From contig NC_081407.1 in NCBI RefSeq assembly GCF_030272615.1, forward strand, positions 137,524,897-137,582,896: DNA of 58,000 bases, read 5' to 3'. Below, one piece after another: positions 32,926 to 43,860 of this stretch; position 1 is the stretch's first letter; each line of letters opens with the position of its first letter. The notes beneath the pieces were generated by a model, which was given only the letters and a program-made list of their open reading frames with translations, did not search any database and was not told the DNA's origin. Source of the stretch: Cryptomeria japonica (lineage: Eukaryota; Streptophyta; Pinopsida; Cupressales; Cupressaceae). The position numbers and the translations under genes were made by a program.

Positions 32926-33572
32926 ACAATTCTTTGCATGCAACCATAAACAATATTCCCACCTCTTATGGGAATACCTTTCTCCATCAATAGATTCTCC
33001 ATTTTCACATCATCCCATATCTTTTTCACTTCACCTCACCCCACTCCACTTCATCATCAAGTGACTCTTCTGTTGCTATATTAATTTGCTCGATTTTAGG
33101 TACACATATTATCCATTATTCTTAAACATGCATTTATTTATTTATTCATTATGGTGTTATCATATGTGATTCACAAGGTTAATTCTAACACCAAGGTCCT
33201 TTTCCACATGTGTGGACACATGTATCACCTTAGGTTGGGGGGTGTGTGTTATTAAATGCGAGTTTGCAAGTTTATGGAACCCTGATTATGTGTCTTGTCC
33301 ATGTCACTTAAGTTCGTTTTGTTAATTCTCTTTTTAAATTTTGGAATCATTTCAAAATGAGTTTATAACTGATGTGAGTCCATAGCAATTTATACTTGAA
33401 AATATTTTCTTCTCCTGTCGCCATTCTTATTGCATGCTACTGTGGGATAACTTGGAATGAAGCTTTGTAATGAACACAGAAAAGGCCGTAGGATATGGCA
33501 TTGTGAATTGAGAGTGCTCCAAGATTCTATTTTTCTTAGCATTTTGACAGGAACTTCTATGTTTAAGCGACC
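32926..33572 (+). other. Spacer between integrase and ORF3, with an internal purine tract
   Basis: No supported gene. TAGGTTGGGGGG at 33,231-33,242 is identical to the start of the terminal purine tract at 35,815. T-rich sequence with CTTAGGTT follows pol in other Athila-type elements. Confidence 0.55.
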
Positions 33573-35817
33573 ATGGAAGGTGCACACATCCGCCATGAAC
33601 CTATTGTTCATGATGCTTTGTTGCAAGATCAATTATATGAACCTTACTTCCAGAATTGTGGGTGGTTGGATTATTTATTGAAGTTAACAAATTTTAATGA
33701 GGAAATAGCGCAAGAGTTCACATGGACATTCAATAATGGTGAAGCTATGGCTAAGGGGCTACGAGTTGTGGTCATGGAAGAGAGAATATCAGAAATTACA
33801 GGGTTGCTGAGAGATGGGGAATTGTTTCCTGAAACTAAAGATGCCTGAAGAGCACGTGCAAAATTTACTTGTCCAAAATATGGACCTCTTATTGTGGACA
33901 AGCAAGGGGCAAGGAGAACACCTCTCCTAGAGACATGGTAGCTAGCAGCACAACATTTGATGAAGTATCTAACATGCGAGGGCAAATATTCTAATTTGCA
34001 CTCTGTTCATTTCAATTTATTAAGTCATTTACGACATGGGCGGAGAATGAATGTGCCAAATATTTTGTATAACCTTCTCTCTATCAGTGTTGAAGAAACA
34101 CAGAGAGGTAGCTCACGGTCTGTAAGTGATCATGGTTTAATTAAGTTGTTTGTGGAGTGGTCTTTAAGGGATGTTTCCTAAATGACCTGGGGGAATTTGA
34201 AGATATTAGAAGGTTCAGGGAAAATGATGCCCCTATTACAGGAGAAGTTCCAACTCAAGAAGGGGTCATCGAAGGAGCCTCATCATCTAGGGTTCCCATG
34301 ACTACAGATCCTCTTGCTATTGAAGATGTTCCATCAGACACAGGCGAGATCTCAAATGAACTAAGTGTCAAGCCTTCATCAACTCCAATTTAGACTAGAG
34401 TCATGGCTCGTAAGGAGAAGGGAAAAGCAAAGAAAATTGCGGCAGAAAGAATTGATGAGCAACAAAATGTGGCACAAGCCGCTCCTGCGGCCAAGAAAAG
34501 GAAAGTAGAGAAAGATGATTCTCCTGCAGTTGCCCTCTTGTATCCACAGAGGAACCATCATTAAGGAGGAGTCATAGGATCAAACGGAGGCCGTCGACAA
34601 GAAAAAGTAAGGAGGCGACCACTTCTGTTGTGTCACCTGAGTGAGAGCAAGGCAGTCCACTGAAAACTCAGTCGCAAAAGGGTCAGGGTTCTAAAAGATT
34701 AAGAACCCTAGCTAATATTGCAGAACGATTAATAGAAATAAGCGATGAGGGTCTAAAACCCCAAGTAATTTCTCATAGGCCTCCCTCTTCTATTATCAAT
34801 CTATCTTCTTCTCTTTCATTTTATAGAGAATGGGAAATAGAGAAAGCTAGAATGCAGGAGATAATTGACAAACAAAAAAAGGAAATTGAGGAGAAAGATA
34901 GACAAATTATTGAACTGCAAACCAAAGTAGATAATGTGGTAGAAATGATTCCTAAATTGATGCAATGCAGGGCTCCACCAAAGGTTTATGCTTTGTATTT
35001 AAAGAACAACATTTGTGTTTCAAGCTAACACACATTGTTAGAGACTTAAGTCCCTCTTTGGAGACCCCACAAGAGTTTTATCATGCTTATCAAATTTCTC
35101 CTGCAACCATTAGAAATTTATTGTGAGTTACATTTGCACAATTATGTTGTTTCTTCTGATACTGAATGGAACACCCTGTTATACATTGGAGATATTCATT
35201 TAAAGGTGTTAATGTCTTGGATACAAAATGAAATCAACATGGGGGAACAGTCTAGGGCACACCGAGATATGGAGCTTAATCTTCCACTACCGCTTAGGGC
35301 TGAGGCAAAAAATCCATGGCTATTGTACTATGATTGGTAGAAATTACTGTACCAATATGATAATAAAAGTTGAATTCTACCACTCAGGAAAGAGGCATTC
35401 CAAGAATATGAAAAGATGATTGGGAATGAAGGACAAATTGTAAATGGACATTTGGACTAGCAATGGAATAGCCTTCTTGAAGAACTTAAACATTTTATGC
35501 CCCATTCCTTGCCTAATTATTATGTAGCAATACAAGGATCCCCCAAATATATTCATTTGGGCAGAACAAAAGAGAACAATTGGTTACCTCTAATATTTCA
35601 GCCGCCCATTCTCATGTGGCCACTCATAGGATGCAAGGCTAATGATAAGCTCTATGATGAATAAGCAAAAGAAGCCAGGTGGACCAGATTGGAGAAAATG
35701 AAAGGGTTCTATTGGAACTTAACTGCAGGAGGCAATGGATAAGGTACCATTGATGATTTCAGAATTAGTGCCCGTGTGAGGAATTTTCCTATTGTTGGAG
35801 GACCAACAAGAAGCTAG
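33573..35817 (+). pseudogene. ORF3 of the Athila-like element (env position), unknown protein of about 745 residues
   Basis: It starts MEGAHIRHEPIVHDALLQDQ at 33,573 and, through several stops and a few slips of frame, ends GGPTRS with a TAG at 35,815-35,817. The N-terminal 200 residues include EFTWTFNNGEAMAKGLRVVV and AAQHLMKYLTCEGKYSNLHS, resembling the 'putative plant transposon protein' type domain found in Ty3 elements. Then comes a low-complexity acidic/Ser stretch with a nuclear-signal-like AAKKRKVEKDD (about 34,485-34,515). A strong coiled coil lies at 34,840-34,950 (MQEIIDKQKKEIEEKDRQII). The C-terminal part is mixed. I see no signal peptide or membrane segment, so the position is that of env but the protein does not look like an envelope. 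Confidence 0.65.
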
Positions 35818-35831
35818 GTTGGGGGGAAAAA
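35815..35831 (+). other. Polypurine tract of the Athila-like element
   Basis: TAGGTTGGGGGGAAAAA directly precedes the 3' LTR. Its first three bases are the ORF3 stop codon. Confidence 0.85.
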
Positions 35832-37074
35832 TGATGAGCTGAAATAATAGCTCTTTTTGTGTTCATATCGATTATGTTTTTCATGGTCTAAATAGCATAA
35901 TTGGACAAATGTCGAGGTTATAGGATGTGTTTGTTAGATAATCTTCCTAGAAGTTTTGATCCTATGTACGTTGGACATTAACTAAACTTTGTATTGTTTT
36001 GGCTAATATATTCATGTAGCTATGTGAATTATTATGATAACTTCATATGTGGATGAATGGATGTTATGGTTGATATAAAATGAATATGTATGTGTTTTTG
36101 CACACTAAATTGTGATACAGGAATTATTAAGTAGCAGCAGAAGCGATCAAACCATGCCACGAAGGAGGATCATGCCATTCAAGTCATTAAAGGTTAAGTT
36201 GATGTGGTTGGAAGCATTGAAGACAATAAGGGAAGTTGGTAACTAAGTGGTTAAAGGATAGCGGAGCAATTCAAGAATTTATTTATGACTGTCTTCAATG
36301 AACGACAATCTAGCTGGAACTGTTGTGCTATATTCTTGGTCTTATAATGGTAAAAGTCCCACGATCTTTGTGGTTGACTCTTTCCTCTCTCTTTGTTGTA
36401 ATAAAAACTTCTACCTATTCTTCTGGGTGTGGTCTAGGTAGTTAGTAGTATGTTGTAATTTTCATATAAATAAAGTTCTAAACCTCCTCACAGGGGTAGA
36501 TGAAGTTTTAGAGAAATAGACAAAATTTTCCATAGACTGTAACAACTTTTGGGATGATAAATAAAGTGATGGTGTTTTGAACACATAAGGCTATTTGACT
36601 TCTAGACATGCTCATCCAAGGGGTCCCACTTGGCGAGCAATCATGTGTATTTGTTACATTATTATTTTTTGTTATAGTTGTTGTTCTAGCATTTGGCTAC
36701 TCCCGCAGCCACTGGAACCAAAACCTATGGCTATTCCTGCAGCCAAGACAAACAGAGTAGTTCCTATTTGTTAGCTTCGAACATTAGTGATAGTCAGTTG
36801 CTTGAATTACCTTTCAACATTAAGATTTCCTGTAGCATTCCAGTCATTACATTTCTGAATTTTTATTTCAATAATCTCATTTGTTGCAGTAGAATAGAAT
36901 AGCTTTTATTGGAACTTAGTGCACAAACTGTGCTGGCCCATTTCAAGTAATACATCCTTGGGTTGACAAGTAAATGGAACCTCAACCATAGAAATGATAT
37001 CTATTCAGGATAGATGTCCAATCCCCAAGTTCAGGTTTTAAGTCGAGTTATTGTTTTAATTGGTAATATCAACA
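35832..37074 (+). repeat. 3' LTR of the Athila-like element
   Basis: 1,243 bp from TGATGAGCTGAAAT to AATATCAACA, followed by the TGAGC duplication at 37,075-37,079. It matches 24,363-25,606 along its length. Confidence 0.9.
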
Positions 37075-37536
37075 TGAGCCAAGAAGTGTGTTGGAGGTAG
37101 TGAGTCAAAGGTAGCTGATAATGTTCAATAGAAGTATTACAAAGGAATTTTATCAACTATTCATGTTATATAGATATTGTGTCCTCCTTTTGTAAGTGTT
37201 GTAATTCTTTGGGAGTAGTGAACATCCTTTGGTTGTAGTCATAAAACTATATTTAAAGGAGTGGCAACTTCCTTTGGGTTGTAGCCCATAAAACCAAATG
37301 TAATATGTTTATCTTGTGAGCTTGGATTTGGACAACAATTTCAAGTAGCTTGCTTGTGGCTTGCTCATCATGGTTTTTACCTTATTGGGTTTTTCCACGT
37401 AAATCTAGTGTTTACTTGTGTAATTGTCATATTCTTTTCATTGTTGTTGATTTATTTTAAGTAAGGGTTTAAATTTGTTCCAAAAGGTTTGAACTATACT
37501 TGAATAATGATTCTCAATATTCTAGTGTGTTTAACA
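37075..37536 (+). repeat. Copia-type LTR, right part
   Basis: This is the continuation of 24,279-24,362. It contains GGTTTTTACCTTATTGGG and TTTTTCCACGTAAA, a phrase common in the U5 part of conifer copia LTRs, and ends GTTTAACA. Confidence 0.65.
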
Positions 37537-37538
37537 AT

Positions 37539-37551
37539 TAGTAGCAGAGCC
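37539..37551 (+). other. Degenerate primer-binding site (Met-tRNA type)
   Basis: TAGTAGCAGAGCC stands where TGGTATCAGAGCC is expected, two bases after the LTR end. Confidence 0.65.
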
Positions 37552-37589
37552 AAGTTCCTTGGAAAAAGATTAACAACTTGAGAAATATA

Positions 37590-38650
37590 TGGGATGGCAT
37601 AAGAAGGATCTCATCTATACAAGGCACCTTGGTTTGATGGAACAAATTATAGTTTATGGTAGGTAAGTACTGAATCCTATATTACCTGTTTAGGGTTTGA
37701 TGTTTAGAAATCTATCGAGAATGGATATATTGTTCCCTCTCCTCCTCCAATTGATCTGGTCGATATCAAAGCATATGAAAAGAAAATAATATTATCTTGA
37801 GAGGATTAATTGATGCTAAATTTATAAATGTGGTGCATTGCTACACTACTAAGGATTCTTGTGAGAAGGTTAGTGGTATTTATGAAGGAGATACTAATGT
37901 CAAGCAACTTAGGATGCAAATCTATAGAACAACTAAATGTTTTAAATGGAAAAATTGGTCATTAAGCAGCTAAATGTCCCTTTGGAGAATTAGAAAATAA
38001 CAAAAAGATAGAAACAATTTCAAGAGAAGTGTTTATTCTAAAGATAATTGTTACACTTTAGATGATGATAGAAAAGAAACTCTTTTCATGGCCTTGAATG
38101 TTGGAAATTATGTTGCTGACATTAAAAAATGTGTTAAGAAGACTATTCTTAAAGACTTTAATCCTACTAAGATGTCTAGCACTCTAGAGGTTAATAATAA
38201 TGCTAAAAAGTTTGTGATTGTGTGGATTGCCTTTCATGCAAAAGAAGAGAGAAACTCCTTGTTGATTGACAATGGTTGCTCCAATCACATGACAAGTGAT
38301 AGAATTAAGTTCATAAACATTGTGAAGTGGGATGGAGGATTGGTTAAATTTGGGGATGACACCATTGTAATGATTTGTGGAAAGGAAAAAATAAGTACTG
38401 ATAGAAATAATAAGAGAGAATGTGTCCCCTAAGTTAAGGGTCTCAAGCACAATCTTCTCTGTGTACTCCAAATGTACAACAAATTTTATAATCTCACATT
38501 CTATGATAAAGGATGTGAAATTAGGAAGGCATGGTTCGAAAGATTGGTAGTAGATGAAACTGAGAATGAAGGGAATGTATACAACCTAAAGGAGACTAAT
38601 GGAAGAAACTATCTTCTAGGACAAACAAGTGAATGCTCTAGGCAATGAGC
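37590..38650 (+). pseudogene. Ty1/copia gag and protease fragment
   Basis: LRGLIDAKFINVVHCYTTKD and SGIYEGDTNVKQLRMQIYRT (about 37,799-37,927) match the copia Gag core (UBN2-type). A ruined zinc knuckle follows (CFKWKNW around 37,940). From 38,088 a frame with ALNVGNYVADIKKC reaches SLLIDNGCSNHMTSDRIKF. This is the copia protease active site, normally D-S-G-C-S-N-H-M-T, here with DNG. VKGLKHNLLCVLQMYNKFYN (about 38,433) and YNLKETNGRNYLLG complete the protease and the gag-pre-integrase segment; the histidines and cysteines of the latter are not reached. The sequence then gives way to LTR-like sequence at about 38,650, so RT and integrase are absent. It has many stops. Confidence 0.75.
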
Positions 38651-38730
38651 TCTAGGCAATGTGCTTGAATACATGTGCATTCCCCATCGTAATACTTCTA
38701 ACAGAGTACTTATTTTGTGGGTTTATCCCC
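38651..38730 (+). repeat. Copia LTR piece, left of a solo LTR
   Basis: TTTTGTGGGTTTATCCCC joins 40,073 (TCCTCACCGTCATTTTTCCC) to give the familiar conifer copia LTR phrase 'gtgggtt..cc tcaccgtg.tttttccc'. It was cut by the solo LTR 38,731-40,072. Confidence 0.5.
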
Positions 38731-40072
38731 TGTTGGCAACAATGCAACAAACTAAGAGGGGGGGTGAATCAATTTGCTCACAAACTTTACTTAGTTCAAA
38801 CATAATTTTAGATTTGATAATTAACAATGAAAGCATGAATCAACACCACATCAATAACATACATAACACCAAGATTTTTGAAGTGGAAAACCCAGTAAGG
38901 GAAAAAAACACGGTGGGAACCTACCCACAATGAGATGATACCTTGTTAGGAGTATATGAAATATTACAATGGGGAATACACATGCATTCAGGTACACTGC
39001 CTAGAGTTCACTACTCAAAAAAAAGAAACAAGAAGGGATACAACCCTAAGGAAAACTCACTGTCTTACAAAAACATTCGGATTACATCCAGAAGATCATG
39101 AACTAATAGAATAGCATCTCCTCATACTTGGTTACAGTTCGAGTTAAGCACACAATATGATCTTCTTTGCCACACTTCTTCACACTTCTGAAAGATCAAA
39201 ACATTTGTTCATACACTTATCCTATTACACACATTTGGATACACTTGCAGATACATCTCTCACATAATTATTACATATATTTATACAAATCATCAACCTA
39301 TATTTCAAGGTTGACTCAACACACATCACAAATTACAAAGAATATCACCACACACGCTACATCATGACATGCAGACCAAAAAAATGTTTGCTAAGATATA
39401 GTATGGACCTGAATCACCACCTCAAACATGAAACACCATCAATAATTATGCCTTGAACATCCGCAACACACTACAATCATCCAGTCGGCCAAGAACATCG
39501 CATAACATGAACATACCAGAGAAATTATCAACAATGAGCACAAAAATCAATGCAGACCATCAACACAAATAGAATATGACCTAGAAACATCCACAAGCAT
39601 CATGAATTACCACAACAATAACTGCAACATCACTACTTACTAGAATCTTCATCATCATTATACCGAACTTGAAGAACACTAGATCAACTGACTGTCAAAC
39701 TGAAAGATTCACTTGCGGACCTCTAAATCATGAACCATCTGAATTGAGGACACATATGAACTTCCCAAAAACTCTACCAAATACATAAACTAAGATATTG
39801 CAACATGGAGAAATGCATAGCAAAATCCAAAACACTGATCAACACAAACAACTAAGAACCCAACCTCAATACTGGATCTCATAACTCGAACAAATCACCA
39901 TGTGGACCTCTAAAAATTTAGCTGAATTAACTAGAGATACTTATCTCAAAACCCTTTAATCCACAACAACGCATCTACAACACACTAGCCAAACCAACTC
40001 ATTCAATCTGACTGCAACACTGGAACACACAAAAGAATATGTTGACATCAATGACAATACATCATTCCAACA
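38731..40072 (-). mobile_element. Solo LTR, minus orientation, TSD TCCCC/TCCTC
   Basis: It runs from TGTTGGCAAC to ATTCCAACA. On the minus strand its last part has CACCGTGTTTTTTTCCC and GGGTTTTCCACTTC, then GATTCACCCCCCCTC, which is the U5 pattern of a copia LTR. Flanks TCCCC (38,726-38,730) and TCCTC (40,073-40,077) differ at one base. There is no internal region. Reading frames inside it (for example 39,167-39,367) are CA-rich accidents. Confidence 0.8.
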
Positions 40073-40254
40073 TCCTCACCGTCATTTTTCCCTTAACTAG
40101 GTTTCCACATAAAAAATATTGGTGTTATGTGTGTTTATGATGTGTTGTGTATTTATTCTTTCATGTTTATTTATTAGATCCGAGAATAAGTTTAAGTTGC
40201 TTGAGTTTTTATGACAACTGATTCACCCGCCCTCAATTGTCTACCCTAATACCA
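40073..40254 (+). repeat. Copia LTR piece, right of the solo LTR
   Basis: Contains TCACCGTCATTTTTCCCTTA and GATTCACCCGCCCTC, ends near CTAATACCA and is followed by two Met-tRNA primer sites. Only about 260 bases of this LTR remain in the window. Confidence 0.6.
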
Positions 40255-40259
40255 TAAAT

Positions 40260-40296
40260 TGGTATCAGAGCTAATTCCATCAATTGGTATCAGAGT
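40260..40296 (+). other. Duplicated primer-binding site
   Basis: TGGTATCAGAGC at 40,260-40,271 is repeated as TGGTATCAGAGT at 40,285-40,296 in a 25-base tandem duplication (AATTGGTATCAGAG each time). Confidence 0.8.
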
Positions 40297-40337
40297 AGGT
40301 TCCTCCGAAGAAGCTTAATTGCTTGAGGTGATCCAGG

Positions 40338-40412
40338 ATGGCAACTTACAAGGATAGTCTAAGATTTGATGGTACCAACTACTCTCTTTGGAGTAAACCT
40401 CTGAGTTGTTGA
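40338..40412 (+). pseudogene. Copia gag N-terminus fragment
   Basis: MATYKDSLRFDGTNYSLWSK then PLSC and a stop. The pattern F-D-G-x-N-Y-x-x-W is the start of plant copia Gag, placed as expected about 40 bases after the second primer site. Beyond the stop no Gag is readable by eye. Confidence 0.65.
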
Positions 40413-41203
40413 TAATTTTTTACCATTTTTTAGATGGTCGTAACTGATAAGAGACCAATATAACCTGAAAATTAATGAATTATTAGTCATAGAATAATGT
40501 GTCAAAAGTATTGAAAGATACAACTTATACCAAGTATTACAACTGGTAACATATTTCTAATGATATATGTATGAGTATAGTAGAGGCTATAGGTTCACAT
40601 AGTCAGACATAGATGAGCTAGAAAGCACACACATGTCGACAAGTATAAAGCTTTAGGCCTTCAATTTTCTGATCTATGAAGTATTATCCCAAAGTGGTAA
40701 TCTAAAATTGGTCTCATATTAAAATAAATTAAGAAAGGATGAAGATAGAAGTACCTCCAGAACCACTAGAATGTGTTTTTTAAAATCCTTTCAAGTTTGC
40801 TCAAAATTATGAGACTAATATTCAGTGAATGGGTAACGGAAAAACCTATCAAGTATAACATGAAGGAAAAACAATTATTGGTGGAGCTTGAGGTAAATAG
40901 TTAACCTCCATTTGCATTAACCCTTTTCTTTGCAATTGATCTTATGAGGTCAATAGACCAATAATACTAGAACTCAATGTGTCATAATCGATTGTAATAG
41001 CAATGAAATTATTTGAGTATGACTCATTCAATTGATTCTTGACATTTAATTATTTTTGAGCCAACAAAAGTTATTTTGTGAAAGTACATTGAAGTAGGAC
41101 ATGTACATGAACATGTGCAATGTGTCATGATGCACTACATGTTGGCATTATGTGAACTGGCATGGCATTACGTGAATCGGCATGAAGACATAATGATATT
41201 GTA
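40413..41203. other. Decayed copia internal sequence, no gene readable
   Basis: It follows the gag start of the copia copy and is presumably its remains. Near the right end are repeats of GGCATTATGTGAACTGGCAT and GGCATTACGTGAATCGGCAT. Confidence 0.4.
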
Positions 41204-42781
41204 TGTTGTCATTGATGTCAATATGAGACATGGTGTGAACCGGCACATGTGATAGGTGAAGAGAGAGGAACCGGCATATGTATGAACCGGTTTATATGCC
41301 AAAGTGAAGCAGCATATTTGTTCAAGGTGAACCGACATGTAGTTATGGGAATTGGCATGTAGTTATGGGAACCGACACATGGAAGCATTGTATGACTACC
41401 GCTTGGTAGGTAGCTTCCACTTCGGGGTTTCCAGTTGGAGTACCTCAAGTTTGTGTGACTCAATCGGTGATCTTTGTGTGATGAGTTAGTAGTATGATGG
41501 AGGACAGATCGTGTTGCCACATAAGCTCTGTGCATGTGAAGGATCTTGCATGAAGAAGACTAATCCTATCTACCTCGGGAATGTGTGAAGTCTGTCAAAC
41601 GGTGATAACACGTGATGGGTTATCAACCACCATGAAATCGGTGGATAATGGACGATGGAGAATGTCTTGAGATCGATTCAAGATTGTTGCATTTAATGCA
41701 ATATGATTCAACGGTTATGATCGAACTGTTTGAATTGCTTAACCTAATAGGTTTAGGGTTTAGGGTTTTTGCTACCGACCTGTATGTTTCCTATAAGGTC
41801 GATGTTGTGTTTCTTTTTGGAGTTGTTGGCAAAAGTTGTGAGTGTGTATCCAAGGGAAGTGATACGTAATTCTTGCCAGACAAAAGGAGAGAAGAGATAC
41901 CTGCAAAGTGAATGTACAGAAGGAAAAGAGGAGCCTAAACAGATTTGCATTAGCAGTGAGTGCTGTTAATAGATCATTGCAATTCCTGTTGATCTCTAAC
42001 CACTTCAATAGTTGTAAAATCCCCTAACAGGATAGCCTTAACTGGCTTGATTCAAAATCCCTTAAATTGGGTGGTCTTAACCGGCTTCATTCAAATCCCT
42101 TAACTGGGTAGCTCGAGGCTAATGAGTTCTGAGAAGCTAGAGAGCTTAGGAGATCCTTTCAGCTATTGAGTTCTTGAAATCCTCTAACAAGGTGACCCTA
42201 TCGGGTTTAACCCTTAATCGGGTATCCCTTAACTGGGTGATCCCTAACAGGATCGGTTCCTACCAGAACCTATTGTAATGTCCTTAATCGGACAAGGCTC
42301 CTAACAGAGCGGACTTCTAAAGAGTTCAAAAAGCAGCTTGTGGGTATTCATCTCCACCGTGGTTTTTCCCAGTTGGGTTTCCACGTGAAAAATATGTGTG
42401 TCATGTGAAATACTTTTGTCTTGTGATGCTTTGTTTTACCTGTTAAGCACATGAAGGTTCTATATTTTATGCCTGTCTATAAAACATATTGAACTCACTG
42501 TTGTGAAGATCTGATGGTCAGGTTTACCTGTTTATGCATGAGAATATAATGATACTGTAGTATTGAGCTAAGAGGAAAGCTTATTGAGTGACCGGTTCAT
42601 GACTGATTGAGCTGTATTGGATGTTACTGGTTGCACTCTGTTTTACCGGTATCCCTATTTTTTAGTCATTTGGAGTATCTGTTGTCAAACCGGTTTTGGA
42701 CTGTATTTGTGCTTGTACTGATTCACCCCCCCTCTCAATACCGGTTTGGTACTAGTGGTTCATCATTGAGTTATCACTACA
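41204..42781 (+). repeat. Copia-type LTR, probably solo
   Basis: It starts TGTTGTCATTGATGTCAATA. The U5 part has CACCGTGGTTTTTCCC (42,355-42,370) and GATTCACCCCCCCTC (about 42,720-42,734), and the likely end is TATCACTACA. No primer site or gag follows, so it is not a normal 5' LTR. TTGTA precedes it (41,199-41,203) and recurs at 42,785-42,789, three bases past the proposed end, so the target duplication is not proven. ACCGG/AACCGGC strings are frequent in the first 150 bases. Reading frames at 41,648-42,008 on both strands are not supported. Confidence 0.65.
42010..42330. repeat. Cluster of short imperfect repeats, CCCTTAACTGGGT type
   Basis: AATCCCTTAACTGGGT, CCCTTAATCGGGTAT, CCTAACAGGATAG, CCTAACAGGATCGG, CCTTAATCGGACAAGG and similar strings recur about a dozen times. 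Each is roughly self-complementary around TTAA or TAAC. They lie in the R/U5 part of the LTR. Confidence 0.65.
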
Positions 42782-43860
42782 TGCTTGTATAGATATTATG
42801 GAGATTGATTAATCTAAATCATGAAGAGAGTAGCATCTCTCGTGCAATCCTTTGCTTGTTATATATATACTTATAACATAAATGAAGCCATAAGTTGATC
42901 AAGAACTTTCTCTGAGAAAATGATAGAATGCAATTTAGCATGTCATAGTGGCATAGTCCACCATACAAGTCAAATAGGAACTTATGAGAAGTATGTTATG
43001 CTAAATTCATCAGAGGATTGTTTAGATAAAGCAATATTAATAGAAAATGGTGCTTATTAATACAAATCTATTTCTTCTAAGTCCAAAAACACATGTGTAA
43101 CCCAAGTAAGCCTAAAATAGAGTCATTATGCAGATAACATAGGAGACAATCTTGATGGCGTAGAATTATACCACTTGTTTTGGTCCAACTGAGTAGGGTG
43201 GCGATCAGTAACTTCACACATCAACGTGTTTCAAACATGTTAAACCTTTAGCCAAGGTGACACTACAACAAGTATGCATCAGTCAGTTCATTTGGTTTAG
43301 ATATGTAACCCAATCAGAAGTCATACTAGTTAAGAGCTGCCTATGGTGCGTAGCCGACTAGGGTTGTGTTGGGACAAACACTAGTCTCAAACGATATTAG
43401 AACCAACTTCTTAAACCTTCTTGTGAAGAGTCGAGCCTCTCTAGTTGGAAATGACATGAGGGACTAGGAAGTTTGTGGTTGGGTGGAAAAGCGCCCTGAT
43501 GACACTTTCCCTCTCCCAAACAATGTAAATATTATTTAAAGATTAGAATGAGTATCCAGAAAAATGTAATTCTCTAAACTTCTATTTCTTCCTTATGCTA
43601 TACTTTGTTATATTTATGAAATTATGCTTATGCAATTAGATTACATCTTTCCTAGTTTAATTATCCAATTTTTAAAAAAAGTTTATGGTTTAAGTTTCAA
43701 TTTTGCATTCGTAATAGATGTTAGTTGTTGCGAGTTTCCAATTGTTGAAATGTTGTTTATTTAAAGTTACATAGTGAATGCATGTTACAGTGGGCCCTTT
43801 ATCTAAATACTTAATAAAATAATTAACTCCTTTTTCCAACTTTTTTGCATATTATAATGT
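42782..43860. other. No gene seen
   Basis: AT-rich sequence with no recognisable features apart from TATATATATACTTATAA at about 42,861-42,877. It could be decayed internal sequence of an LTR element. Confidence 0.4.

Larger units (their letters stand above)
24363..37074 (+). mobile_element. Complete Athila-like Ty3 retrotransposon, 12.7 kb, TSD TGAGC
   Basis: LTRs at 24,363-25,606 and 35,832-37,074 are similar throughout. TGAGC stands on both sides (24,358-24,362 and 37,075-37,079). The primer site fits tRNA-Asp, the protease has a DLGA active site, and a long third frame follows integrase before the purine tract. These are traits of the Athila group. The internal order is gag, protease, RT-RNase H, integrase, spacer, ORF3. 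A solo LTR sits in gag and a 280-bp tandem duplication lies in the gag tail. Many stops and frameshifts make it inactive. LTR differences are roughly 7-8 per 100 bases in the first 260, counted by eye, so insertion is old. Confidence 0.9.

Noticed and set aside
41750-41768. GGTTTAGGGTTTAGGG, a plant telomere-like string
   Set aside because: Only two to three units within an LTR; far too short for an interstitial telomere.
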